The notes under the pieces: generated by a model
Databases searched by the model: none
Told to the model about the DNA's origin: nothing
What the model saw: the letters and a program-made list of their open reading frames with translations, nothing else
Position numbers and translations under genes: made by a program
Assembly (NCBI GenBank): GCA_030632545.1
Contig: DAOVUO010000003.1
Location: 1 to 22,768 of the forward strand
Source: Bacteroidales bacterium
GTDB taxonomy: Bacteria; Bacteroidota; Bacteroidia; Bacteroidales; DYOH01
Reading direction: 5' to 3'
DNA length: 22,768 bases
In this document: positions 15,295-22,768 of the stretch, in pieces
How the letters are laid out: each line of letters begins with the position of its first letter
How positions within the stretch are numbered: the stretch's first letter is position 1

Positions 15295-17598
15295 ATGCAC
15301 AAAAAAACAGTAAAAAATAAATTATTAATTATATCAATAATTATCAGTTCGTTTATTGCAGTACTGATAATATTGCTTTCGACAATATTGTATAAAAAGG
15401 CAACTAGGCTTATTGGGCTCGAGATATACAAGGCGTATTTTAGTGCTTATAAATATGATATACAGTCTACTCTTAAATTAGATATAGACAAATCTTATCA
15501 ACTTAAGCGGTTTGTTGAAGATAGGATTTCTGGAAATGAATTGATTAGTGCCAGTGATTTAGAAAATATAATTAGATTAAGTAATACTAAGGATGCTAAT
15601 TTTTATGGTTTAGGATTAATGCTTTTGCCAGGCGTAAAGGTTGATACATCAGGTGGTTATTCCGATTTTTATAACAATAAGATGGGCTTCAGCATTGGTT
15701 TAGTGAATTCATATTTAGGAATAACTAAAGTGAACTCATTTGAAAAGCTCTCTCAATATAGTGAAGCTTGGGCTATAAATAAAGTCTTGAATTCAGGTTT
15801 GCCTTTGGTTTTAAATCCGTATGAAATAACTAAATTTGATGATATAAAAATATTTACAAGTATTTTAATTCCAATAGTCAAGGAAAGGAAAACACTAGGA
15901 CTTGTTAAGCTTGATTTTAATTTGTCGGACTTAGATTTAAATAAATTTGCTAATGCAAGCGAGTTTTCCGAAGTACGGTTGATAAGTAATAATGGAAAAA
16001 TTGCTGCTAGTTCGAGAAATTATTTTGTAGGAAGAAGTATAACTGAGCTTGAAAAATCATATCATTCACATTTATTAGACATTCAATCTGGCGCAACAAA
16101 TGAATTTTTAGAGCGTAATGATATTACTATTCAAATGCCAATAGAGTTCCTTTTTTATGATAAGTATTGGCAGATTGAGGCAGTAATTGAATCTCCTGCT
16201 TTTTATACTTTTTTCAAGACAAATATAACTATACTCTCAGTTCTTATCATATTATTAATTTTTATTATTCAGTTAATTTTTTATTATTTTATTAAAAAAG
16301 AATTAAAGCCAATAAATGATTTGGTTGAAATTGGAAATAAGCTAGGGAAGGGTGATGTTGATATAAAGGAGGTAAAATTTTCACAAAACGAATTTTTATC
16401 AATTTACAATAGTTTTTTAAAGGTAGTTGATAATTTTAAGTATTTAACAAATACTGTAGTTGAAATTGGAAAAGGAAATTTGAACTACAGTTATAAGCTT
16501 AGAAGTGATAAAGATGTAATTGGTAAGGCAATTATAGAAATGGAAAGTAGGCTTAAAATTGCTAATGATGAAGAGCAAAAACTTAAACTTGAATCTCAGA
16601 ATAGAGGATGGATTTCTGGTGGTTTGGCTGAGTTTGGAATGCTTCTTAAAAATACAAATGTTAGTTCAAAAGAGTTATTTAATTTATTTATTTCGAGATT
16701 AGTTGAATATATCGATGCCGTTCAAGGTACATTATTTCAACTTTATAGAAAATCTGATGATGAAGAAAAGTGGTATTTAGATCTTTTATCTGCGTATGCA
16801 TATCATCAAAATAAGTATTTAGAAAAGAGAGTGATGCACGGCGAAGGATTGGTTGGAATGTGTGCTAAAGAGCAAGCGTCTGTTATTATAAAAGACGTTC
16901 CGGCGAATTATATTTTTATAAAATCTGCTTTTGGTGGTACTGTTCCAAAAAATATTGTTTTAGTTCCGTTAATATTTAATGAAATCGTTTATGGTGTACT
17001 AGAAATTGCAACATTGGCTGATTTTGATGATTATAAAGTAGAGTTTTTGGAGCAATTATCTGAAAATATTGCTAATACTTTGGCAATATCTGAGAGTTCA
17101 GAAAAAACTAATTTACTTCTGGAGCAAACTCAGAAACAATCTCACGAACTTTTGGCCAGAGAAGAGGAGCTGCGTCATAATATTGAAGAGATTGAAACTA
17201 CCAAAGAACGTTATCAGTCTAATGTTGCCCAAATGAAATCATACACGAATGCATTGAATGAGAATCAGATGGTAGTTGAATTTAGACCTAATGGGAACTT
17301 AAGCTATTTTAATTCTAATTTTAAGGATTTTTTAAGATTGAGCGATGGTGAAATTCGCAGCTTAAATTTAATGTCCTTATTATCAATTGAAGAATCTTTG
17401 CATAAGAAGATGATGTTTAATATGAATAATAATGAATTATTCGAATTTAAACACTTTATTTTAGTTGGTGGTGAACGAAAATATTTTAAAGCAGTATTTT
17501 CACCTGTTTTCAACGAAAAATCAGGATTAGTAAAAATAATTGGTATTGGTTATGATTCAACTGAACTAAATAAATTAAAAAATGCCTCTGAAAAGTAA
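15295..17598 (+). CDS. Cache-HAMP-GAF-PAS receptor, paralogue of the preceding gene
   Basis: This 767-residue receptor repeats the architecture of its neighbour in shorter form: transmembrane helix (about 10-33), Cache-like periplasmic domain (about 40-305), second transmembrane helix (about 309-334), HAMP followed by a second HAMP-like unit (VVEIGKGNLNYSY...DVIGKAIIEM), GAF (about 456-602, with HGEGLVGMCA), coiled coil with AREEELRHNIEEIE, and a single C-terminal PAS (about 655-765) ending in GIGYDSTELNKL. It lacks the two extra PAS regions and has no output domain. Its ATG lies three bases after the upstream stop, and AAAAAAGGTAG near 15274-15284 could serve as a ribosome site, so the pair is almost certainly cotranslated. 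A hairpin overlaps its stop codon. Duplication and then divergence of the sensory domain is the likely origin. Confidence 0.88.
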   Translation: MHKKTVKNKLLIISIIISSFIAVLIILLSTILYKKATRLIGLEIYKAYFSAYKYDIQSTLKLDIDKSYQLKRFVEDRISGNELISASDLENIIRLSNTKDANFYGLGLMLLPGVKVDTSGGYSDFYNNKMGFSIGLVNSYLGITKVNSFEKLSQYSEAWAINKVLNSGLPLVLNPYEITKFDDIKIFTSILIPIVKERKTLGLVKLDFNLSDLDLNKFANASEFSEVRLISNNGKIAASSRNYFVGRSITELEKSYHSHLLDIQSGATNEFLERNDITIQMPIEFLFYDKYWQIEAVIESPAFYTFFKTNITILSVLIILLIFIIQLIFYYFIKKELKPINDLVEIGNKLGKGDVDIKEVKFSQNEFLSIYNSFLKVVDNFKYLTNTVVEIGKGNLNYSYKLRSDKDVIGKAIIEMESRLKIANDEEQKLKLESQNRGWISGGLAEFGMLLKNTNVSSKELFNLFISRLVEYIDAVQGTLFQLYRKSDDEEKWYLDLLSAYAYHQNKYLEKRVMHGEGLVGMCAKEQASVIIKDVPANYIFIKSAFGGTVPKNIVLVPLIFNEIVYGVLEIATLADFDDYKVEFLEQLSENIANTLAISESSEKTNLLLEQTQKQSHELLAREEELRHNIEEIETTKERYQSNVAQMKSYTNALNENQMVVEFRPNGNLSYFNSNFKDFLRLSDGEIRSLNLMSLLSIEESLHKKMMFNMNNNELFEFKHFILVGGERKYFKAVFSPVFNEKSGLVKIIGIGYDSTELNKLKNASEK

Positions 17599-17611
17599 TT
17601 TCAGGGCATTT
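17580..17611. terminator. Hairpin terminator between receptor and ferritin genes
   Basis: AAATGCC (17580-17586) pairs with GGCATTT (17605-17611), and CTGAAA (17588-17593) with TTTCAG (17599-17604). T17587 is bulged and the loop is five bases. On the minus strand the stem is followed by TTTAATTTATTT, so it is a good intrinsic terminator for ferritin. On the plus strand it overlaps the receptor stop codon and the following GCTTTG is a weaker tail. Confidence 0.75.
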
Positions 17612-17627
17612 GCTTTGTACAAAGGTT

Positions 17628-18131
17628 TTATTCTCCAGAATTTACTGTAAAATTCTCCATATCTCTATCAAATAAATATAAGCGAGCCTTTTCGTTGCCC
17701 AGAAGATTAAGTTTGTCGATAACTGTTTGAGCATTACTTTCTTCTTCTACTTGCTCGGCTACATACCATTGTAGAAATTGGTTTGTTGTATAATCTTTTT
17801 CGTTAATACAAACCTCAACACACTCATTTATTGATTCTGTAATAAAGCATTCGTGTTTATATACTTTAGTGAAAATTTCGCTAATAGATGTAAATTCAAG
17901 TTCTGGTTTATCCAATGTGTCAACTATCGCATGTCCGCCTCTGTCATTTACATAACGAAATAATTTTAGCATGTGCATTCTTTCTTCGTCACTCTGGCGG
18001 TATAGATAGTTTGCACTTCCATTATAGCCATTTTTTTCTGCCCACGAAGCCATTGCTAAATATAACTGCGATGAGAATGCTTCTTTTGTGATTTGTTTGT
18101 TTAATATTTGTTCAACTTTTTCTTTTAACAT
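17628..18131 (-). CDS. ftnA: Ferritin, FtnA type
   Basis: This 167-residue non-haem bacterial ferritin oxidises Fe(II) and stores it as a mineral inside a 24-subunit shell in the cytoplasm. The residues align without gaps to the E. coli FtnA numbering known for the ferroxidase centre: Glu17, Tyr24, Glu50, His53, Glu94, Gln127 and Glu130. The third iron site (Glu49, Glu126, Glu129) is also complete. Length and the motifs SDEERMHML and AEQVEEE are typical. The gap to the upstream isocitrate dehydrogenase terminator is only about 45 bases. It contains AAAGTTTG, a near match to the -7 box, and an adjacent TTGATCAA palindrome (18150-18157). The gene probably has its own short promoter. No iron-regulator site can be assigned. 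Confidence 0.95.
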   Translation of the reverse strand: MLKEKVEQILNKQITKEAFSSQLYLAMASWAEKNGYNGSANYLYRQSDEERMHMLKLFRYVNDRGGHAIVDTLDKPELEFTSISEIFTKVYKHECFITESINECVEVCINEKDYTTNQFLQWYVAEQVEEESNAQTVIDKLNLLGNEKARLYLFDRDMENFTVNSGE

Positions 18132-18176
18132 AATTCTTTGTTTTATTGATTGATCAAACTTTAAAAAATAAAGAAA

Positions 18177-18197
18177 AAGCTCGGTTCAACCGAGCTT
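18177..18197 (-). terminator. Intrinsic terminator of isocitrate dehydrogenase
   Basis: AAGCTCGG (18177-18184) pairs perfectly with CCGAGCTT (18190-18197) around the loop TTCAA. Read leftward, the stem is followed by TTTCTTTATTTTTTAA, a good U tract. It lies 40 bases past the isocitrate dehydrogenase stop and separates that gene from ferritin. Confidence 0.85.
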
Positions 18198-18236
18198 CTT
18201 TTAGACTACTTTTCCTTTTTCTTTAATATAAAATGC

Positions 18237-20471
18237 TTATGATATTGCATCAATAATCGTATTTAAAACTACGCTTGGGCGCATTGCTTTTTCAGCTATT
18301 TCATCATTTGGCATATAATAACCACCAATGTCAGTTGCTTTTCCTTCGGCAGCTGCAATCTCTTCTAAAATTTGAGTTTCTTTCTCAATTAATTCTTTAG
18401 AGATACTAGCAAATTTCTCTTTAAGTTCTTTGTCTGCATTTTGCTCTGCTAAAGAAATTGCCCAGTATTGTGCAAGGAAAAAATGTGTTCCTCTGTTGTC
18501 CAATTGTCCAGCTTTACGAGAAGGCCCTTTACCATTTTCAAGGTATTTACTAACAGCACTATCTAAGGTGTCGGCTAATACTTTTGCTTTAGGATTGTCA
18601 AAATTAGTTGCTAAATGATCCAGTGAAACTGTAAGTGCTAAAAATTCGCCAAGAGAATCCCATCTTAAGTGACCTTCTTTTAAGAATTGTTGTACGTGTT
18701 TAGGTGCAGAACCACCGGCACCAGTTTCAAATAATCCACCACCTTTTAATAGTGGTACAACTGATAGCATTTTTGCACTACTTCCTAATTCTATTATTGG
18801 GAATAAGTCAGTTAAGTAATCTCTTAACACATTGCCTGTAACCGAAATTGTGTCTTCACCTTTTCTGATTCTTTCCAGAGAGAATTTCATAGCATCTACC
18901 AACGACATAATTCGAATATCCAATCCTTTAGTATCATGGTTTTTCAAATATGTATTTACTTTTTTAATCATTTCAGCATCATGGGCTCTATTTTCATCAA
19001 GCCAAAATATAGCTGGTGCACCAGTTGCTTTAGCTCTTGTTACAGCTAGTTTAACCCAATCTTGAATAGGAATATCTTTAGCTCTTGACATTCTCCAAAT
19101 ATCACCTTCTTCAACATTATGTTCCATAAATACATTTCCCGAAGCATCAACAATTTTAACTGTTCCATTTGCAGGAATTTCAAATGTTGTAGGGTGAGAA
19201 CCATATTCTTCTGCTTTTTGAGCCATAAGACCTACATTTGCAACATGCCCCATAGTTGAAGGATCAAAAGCACCGTGTTTTTGGCAATTTTCAATACTTT
19301 CTTGATACATTGTAGCATAGCATCTGTCCGGAATCATTGCTAAAGTGTCCTGCAGTTTGCCTTTGGTGTTCCACATTCTGCCGCCATCTCTTACCACTAC
19401 TGGCATTGAAGCGTCAATAATTATATTATTTGGAACATGTAGATTCGTAATTCCTTTGTCCGAATCAACCATAGCTAATTCAGGGTGAGTAGTGTAAACT
19501 GCTTGAATATCAGCTTCAATTTCCGCTTTTTGTGCAGCAGGAAGATTTTGAATTTTTACGTATAAATCGCCTAAACCATTGTTTACATTTACAGCTAATT
19601 CTTTAATAATATCAGCATGTTTTTCAAAAACATCTTTGTAATAAACTGAAACTGCATGTCCAAACATAATTGGGTCAGACACTTTCATCATTGTAGCTTT
19701 TAGGTGTAATGATAAAAGAACTTCAGCTTTTTTAGAAACTTCAATTTGCTCTGCGAAGAATTTTCTTAACGCATTTTTGCTCATGAAAGTACCATCTAAA
19801 ACTTCACCATCTAAAGCTTTAAGACCATCTTTTAATGTAGTATTATTTCCTTTACTATCTGTAAACTCAATTTTAAAATTGACTGCATTTTCTACTGTAA
19901 CAGATTTTTCGTTACCATAAAAATCGCCATCTGTCATGTGAGCAACTTTTGTTTTTGATACAGTAGGCCAGTCTTGCATCATTTTATGAGGATTTTTTTG
20001 AGCAAATTTCTTTACAGAAACAGCCGCTCTTCTATCTGCATTTCCTTCACGAAGTACTGGATTTACTGCGCTACCTAAAACTTTTGCAAAACGTTCTTTT
20101 AAGGCTTCTTCTTCTTTATTTTTAGGATTTTCAGGATAGTCAGGAAGATTATATCCTTTATCCTGTAGTTCTTTAATTGCTTCTTGTAGTTGCGGAATAG
20201 AAGCACTAATATTTGGTAACTTAATAATATTAGCCTCTGGTACTTGAGTTAAATCACCTAGTTCTGCAAGGAAATCAGGGATTTTCTGATCTTCTGATAA
20301 ATTATCTGGGAAGTTAGCAATTATTCTACCAGCAAGTGAAATATCTCTGGTTTCAACAATAACTCCTGCTGCTTTTGTAAAAGCATTTACAATTGGTAAT
20401 AACGAGTAACTTGCTAAGGCAGGTGCTTCGTCAATTTTAGTCCAAATTATTTTTGATGTTTTTTTTGCCAT
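18237..20471 (-). CDS. icd: Monomeric NADP-dependent isocitrate dehydrogenase
   Basis: This TCA-cycle enzyme oxidatively decarboxylates isocitrate to 2-oxoglutarate with NADP+ in the cytoplasm. At 744 residues it is the large monomeric type (IDH-II), about 740 residues, unrelated in length to the usual 400-residue homodimer. Family landmarks are the opening IIWTKIDEAPALASYSLLPI, the isocitrate-binding SAVNPVLREGNADRR (134-148), KATMMKVSDPIMFGH, the IPDRCYATMYQE segment, FWLDENRAHDAE, GGLFETGAGGSAPKHVQQF, LRWDSLGEFLAL and DNRGTHFFLAQYW. The sequence is full length with no missing motif. The start has only AAAAAAAGAT before ATG. A probable promoter lies about 60 bases upstream and a hairpin terminator follows the gene, so it is monocistronic. 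No other TCA-cycle gene is in the window. Confidence 0.97.
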   Translation of the reverse strand: MAKKTSKIIWTKIDEAPALASYSLLPIVNAFTKAAGVIVETRDISLAGRIIANFPDNLSEDQKIPDFLAELGDLTQVPEANIIKLPNISASIPQLQEAIKELQDKGYNLPDYPENPKNKEEEALKERFAKVLGSAVNPVLREGNADRRAAVSVKKFAQKNPHKMMQDWPTVSKTKVAHMTDGDFYGNEKSVTVENAVNFKIEFTDSKGNNTTLKDGLKALDGEVLDGTFMSKNALRKFFAEQIEVSKKAEVLLSLHLKATMMKVSDPIMFGHAVSVYYKDVFEKHADIIKELAVNVNNGLGDLYVKIQNLPAAQKAEIEADIQAVYTTHPELAMVDSDKGITNLHVPNNIIIDASMPVVVRDGGRMWNTKGKLQDTLAMIPDRCYATMYQESIENCQKHGAFDPSTMGHVANVGLMAQKAEEYGSHPTTFEIPANGTVKIVDASGNVFMEHNVEEGDIWRMSRAKDIPIQDWVKLAVTRAKATGAPAIFWLDENRAHDAEMIKKVNTYLKNHDTKGLDIRIMSLVDAMKFSLERIRKGEDTISVTGNVLRDYLTDLFPIIELGSSAKMLSVVPLLKGGGLFETGAGGSAPKHVQQFLKEGHLRWDSLGEFLALTVSLDHLATNFDNPKAKVLADTLDSAVSKYLENGKGPSRKAGQLDNRGTHFFLAQYWAISLAEQNADKELKEKFASISKELIEKETQILEEIAAAEGKATDIGGYYMPNDEIAEKAMRPSVVLNTIIDAIS

Positions 20472-20529
20472 ATCTTTTTTTATTTTATATTGATTATCAA
20501 TTAGTTAATTTGAAAATACTCTTCGTTGC

Positions 20530-20561
20530 CAAAAATATAAAAACAGCCTATATTTTGGAAA
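20530..20561 (-). promoter_or_regulatory. Probable promoter of isocitrate dehydrogenase
   Basis: On the minus strand TATTTTTG (20537-20530) matches TAnnTTTG exactly. Twenty bases upstream, TTTC (20561-20558) matches three of four positions of the -33 box. Transcription would start near 20523, giving a leader of about 52 bases. The 20472-20677 gap otherwise contains only AT-rich sequence with a small AT palindrome (20559-20580) that overlaps the -33 box. Confidence 0.4.
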
Positions 20562-20677
20562 TATATATAAACATATATTTATTTAAAAAGATTTACATTT
20601 TACGTATAATGTCTTTATTTATAAATTATTATAATGATTTGTATGTTAACAAGCATGAATTTTGACTTTGTATCTGC

Positions 20678-21196
20678 TTAGTTTATTTTTGATAGTTCTT
20701 TTATTGTTTTTTTTGCTTTTCTAATTAGTGATTGTGTTTCAAATGATTGTATTGCTATTTGTAGTGTTTCTGCTAATTCAGGGCTTAATTCTGGATATTT
20801 TTTGGCAAATTTTAATGCAATATCTATGGCATAGTATTTTACTGCACTTTTTTGTGTGCTAGTGAGATAGTTGATAGAATAATCAAATAGCTCGCTATAT
20901 TCTTCAAAATCAAAATCTAAAATAAATATTGCTTTTAAAATATTGGCTTTACAACTGTCGTTTTTAAGGTTTTGTAGATTTTTGAACAAGTCTTTTTTGT
21001 AGGGATTTAGTATTTCAGGATGTAGTTCTGCTAAATGTCTGAAAACCCAGCATATTCGCCACGAAATAGCTCCTTTGTCTGAAAAGGCAAGCTCAAGCAA
21101 TTTGCTAATTAATTTAGGTTTTTCCGAAAGATATTCAACTACATTTAAAACAGCTTCTTTTGACGAAACTTGTAGTTGTTCAGTAATATACCTCAT
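20678..21196 (-). CDS. HEAT-like helical-repeat protein, function unknown
   Basis: This 172-residue all-helical protein has no signal peptide or membrane segment. Regularly spaced helix pairs such as AVLNVVEYLSEKPKLISKLLELA, SWRICWVFRHLAELHP, CKANILKAIFIL and SAVKYYAIDIALKFAKKYPE look like four degenerate HEAT/armadillo units, similar in feel to DNA-alkylation-repair-like solenoids. No catalytic residues of that group can be identified. Its ATG shares one base with the TAA of lnt (TAATG on the minus strand), so translation is coupled to lnt. The coupling suggests stable coexpression but does not by itself define a role in lipoprotein processing. I see no hairpin terminator in the 200 bases beyond its stop. 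Confidence 0.8.
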   Translation of the reverse strand: MRYITEQLQVSSKEAVLNVVEYLSEKPKLISKLLELAFSDKGAISWRICWVFRHLAELHPEILNPYKKDLFKNLQNLKNDSCKANILKAIFILDFDFEEYSELFDYSINYLTSTQKSAVKYYAIDIALKFAKKYPELSPELAETLQIAIQSFETQSLIRKAKKTIKELSKIN

Positions 21197-22768
21197 TAAA
21201 TATTCGTGTTTTTATCTGGTGCTATTGACTTAACAAAAGTATAAATTAATAGCAATACACTTAAGAAAAGCGAAACCCTGCCAATCATATCACCATATTT
21301 TACATAAAATGTAATTTTTTCGTTTGTATTTAGTTTTTCACGAATAACGTCTTTTTCCCAATATTTAGTAGCTTGTGATAATTGTCCTCTTTGATTTATA
21401 AAACCCGAAACACCAGTATTTGCTGAACGTGCAATACTTCTGCGTGTTTCAATGGCTCTTAATTGGCTGTGCATTAAATGCTGTCTATGTCCTGGTGTGT
21501 TATTCCACCAACCATCATTTGTAATTACAACTAATAAATTAGCCCCTTTTTTTACATATTCTGTAACAAATTGCCCATAAACAGATTCGTAGCAAATAAT
21601 TGGTCCAATTCTGATTTTATTATCATAAGAGTTAAACGTAATACGTTCTTTGTCACTTCCTAAACTACCAATTATACCTCCAAAATCCATAGCTAATTCC
21701 TCAAGTGCAGGAATTAAATGTAAAAATGGCATTTTTTCTACTCCAATAACAAATTTTGATTTATGATAAAGCTCAAATTTTTCAGTACTATCAATTTGAA
21801 TTGCAGTATTGTATCTGTCGTAATAGCGAATTGTTTTTCCTTTCATTTTTCTAGCGGTAGCTGGAATATTATCATTTTCACTATATAGTTTATAGCTCGA
21901 TAGTCCAGTAATATATTTTGCACTTGGCGATATTTTAAGAAATTTTCTAAGTGTTTTAAATGTTTTGTTTGTTGAAAGATGACTTTCCCATTCGCCACGA
22001 GGGAAAGCAGTTTCTGGTCCAATATAATAATCAACATTTTTATCCGCCAAACTATCCGAAAGTTGAAGCATATTGTCTAAATGTGCTTGGCGTTTTTCTG
22101 CATCATATTTTTCGTGATATGGGTCAACATTTGGTTGGATAACAACTATATCAACAGGAGTATTCGTTTCTTCGTAATTAATATAAATAAAAATTGAGAT
22201 TAAACTTGGGATAATAAATAAAGCTATAAGTGCAAAAACACTTAGTTTATATTGTCGCTTTTTGCTTTCATTATGTGTATATCTTATTATTGAAAGCAGC
22301 AATAAATTGCTTAATATTATCCAAAGAGTGCCACCTTCTACTCCAGTATATTCGTACCATTGAATAAAATATATGCTTTTTCCTAACCAATTACCTAAAT
22401 TCATCCATGGCCACGAAAGTTCCCAAAATGTATGTATATATTCAAAAGCAATCCATATAAGTACAAATATGGCATAACCGCCACCATTACCAACTTTTCG
22501 TTTTGCCCAATGAAATAGCCAAAATACGAGAGCGTAAAAAAATGAGTTTAGCAAAATTACAAATATGACACCCATTACACTAGCATAGCCTATCCACCAT
22601 GCCATAATCGAATGCCAAAGAACAAATAATACATAGGATAAGCGTAGCATTACTCTACTGCTGTACTTTTCTTTATTTTTTTCGTAATAGTCCTCTACCA
22701 AAAATAATGGAACTAAGGCAATAAAAAGTGAAAAGCCTTTTGTAATCCAAGCAGAACTTAATAATAAA
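21196..22768 (-). CDS. lnt: Apolipoprotein N-acyltransferase (5' end outside window)
   Basis: This inner-membrane enzyme transfers an acyl chain to the N-terminal cysteine of lipoproteins, the last maturation step. An N-terminal bundle of membrane helices (through SWPWMNLGNWLG, ending with the helix before YINYEETNTPVDIVVIQPN) is followed by a periplasmic nitrilase-like domain and a last helix. The catalytic triad is visible: Glu in GPETAFPRG (codon 22012-22014), Lys in YHKSKFVIGVEKMPF, and Cys in IICYES (codon 21592-21594). TNDGWWNNTPG and RAIETRRSIARSANTGVSG are family hallmarks. An in-frame TTG at 22701 could be read as a start, but the frame continues open to the right edge as LLLSSAWITKGFSLFIALVPLFLVED, which fits the usual Lnt N-terminus. 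The gene is therefore cut by the window edge, missing perhaps 10-30 residues. Confidence 0.93.
   Translation of the reverse strand, partial: LLLSSAWITKGFSLFIALVPLFLVEDYYEKNKEKYSSRVMLRLSYVLFVLWHSIMAWWIGYASVMGVIFVILLNSFFYALVFWLFHWAKRKVGNGGGYAIFVLIWIAFEYIHTFWELSWPWMNLGNWLGKSIYFIQWYEYTGVEGGTLWIILSNLLLLSIIRYTHNESKKRQYKLSVFALIALFIIPSLISIFIYINYEETNTPVDIVVIQPNVDPYHEKYDAEKRQAHLDNMLQLSDSLADKNVDYYIGPETAFPRGEWESHLSTNKTFKTLRKFLKISPSAKYITGLSSYKLYSENDNIPATARKMKGKTIRYYDRYNTAIQIDSTEKFELYHKSKFVIGVEKMPFLHLIPALEELAMDFGGIIGSLGSDKERITFNSYDNKIRIGPIICYESVYGQFVTEYVKKGANLLVVITNDGWWNNTPGHRQHLMHSQLRAIETRRSIARSANTGVSGFINQRGQLSQATKYWEKDVIREKLNTNEKITFYVKYGDMIGRVSLFLSVLLLIYTFVKSIAPDKNTNI

Noticed and set aside
12112..17598. 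Chemotaxis (methyl-accepting) receptor identity for the two membrane receptors
   Set aside because: The N-terminal layout resembles chemoreceptors, but the conserved methyl-accepting hairpin is absent and no che genes are nearby.
17613..17624. 12-base palindrome CTTTGTACAAAG next to the ferritin stop
   Set aside because: A short palindrome at a gene end with no repeat copy or regulator to link it to.
20559..20580. AT palindrome AAATATAT / ATATATTT
   Set aside because: Eight A/T-only pairs are expected by chance in such AT-rich DNA, and no T tract follows. Not called as a terminator or operator.
20453..20665. Plus-strand frame of 70 codons in the icd upstream gap
   Set aside because: It is AT-rich, low-complexity Tyr/Ile/Lys sequence that overlaps the icd start and its promoter. 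No evidence of coding.

Overview
The window is AT-rich DNA from a member of the Bacteroidota, probably an environmental Bacteroidales or Cytophaga-like lineage. The evidence is the low GC, the near absence of Shine-Dalgarno sequences, several TTTG-N20-TAnnTTTG-type promoters, and characteristic families (a TPR/SpoIIE phosphatase with a signal peptide, HAMP-GAF-PAS receptors, a hybrid kinase with a fused HPt). I see no rRNA, tRNA, CRISPR array, transposase, integrase or phage gene. No gap between genes reaches 300 bases.

Left part (1-5622). A GC-rich 54-base perfect palindrome sits at the left edge. It is followed by a large TPR protein, a strong bidirectional hairpin terminator, and a leftward pair made of a coiled-coil protein of unknown role and an aldehyde dehydrogenase of the lactaldehyde-dehydrogenase-like type. 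A rightward TauE/SafE-type permease has the best-formed promoter of the window.

Middle part (5623-17598). An inverted-repeat element lies between the permease and a leftward nucleoside phosphorylase (ppnP). Then comes an 11-kb run of five rightward signalling genes: a periplasmic-TPR, membrane-anchored SpoIIE/PP2C phosphatase; a soluble hybrid histidine kinase with its own receiver and HPt; a stand-alone receiver; and two paralogous transmembrane Cache-HAMP-GAF-PAS receptors, three bases apart, that carry no recognisable output domain. The layout suggests one signalling module in which the two receptors must act through partners. The kinase, receiver and phosphatase next door are the obvious candidates, but this is inference. 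It is the most interesting part of the window.

Right part (17599-22768). Leftward housekeeping genes follow: a ferritin with a complete ferroxidase centre, a monomeric NADP-type isocitrate dehydrogenase, a helical-repeat (HEAT-like) protein, and apolipoprotein N-acyltransferase (lnt). The lnt gene is translationally coupled to the helical-repeat gene and runs off the right edge. Clear hairpin terminators separate ferritin from the signalling cluster and isocitrate dehydrogenase from ferritin.
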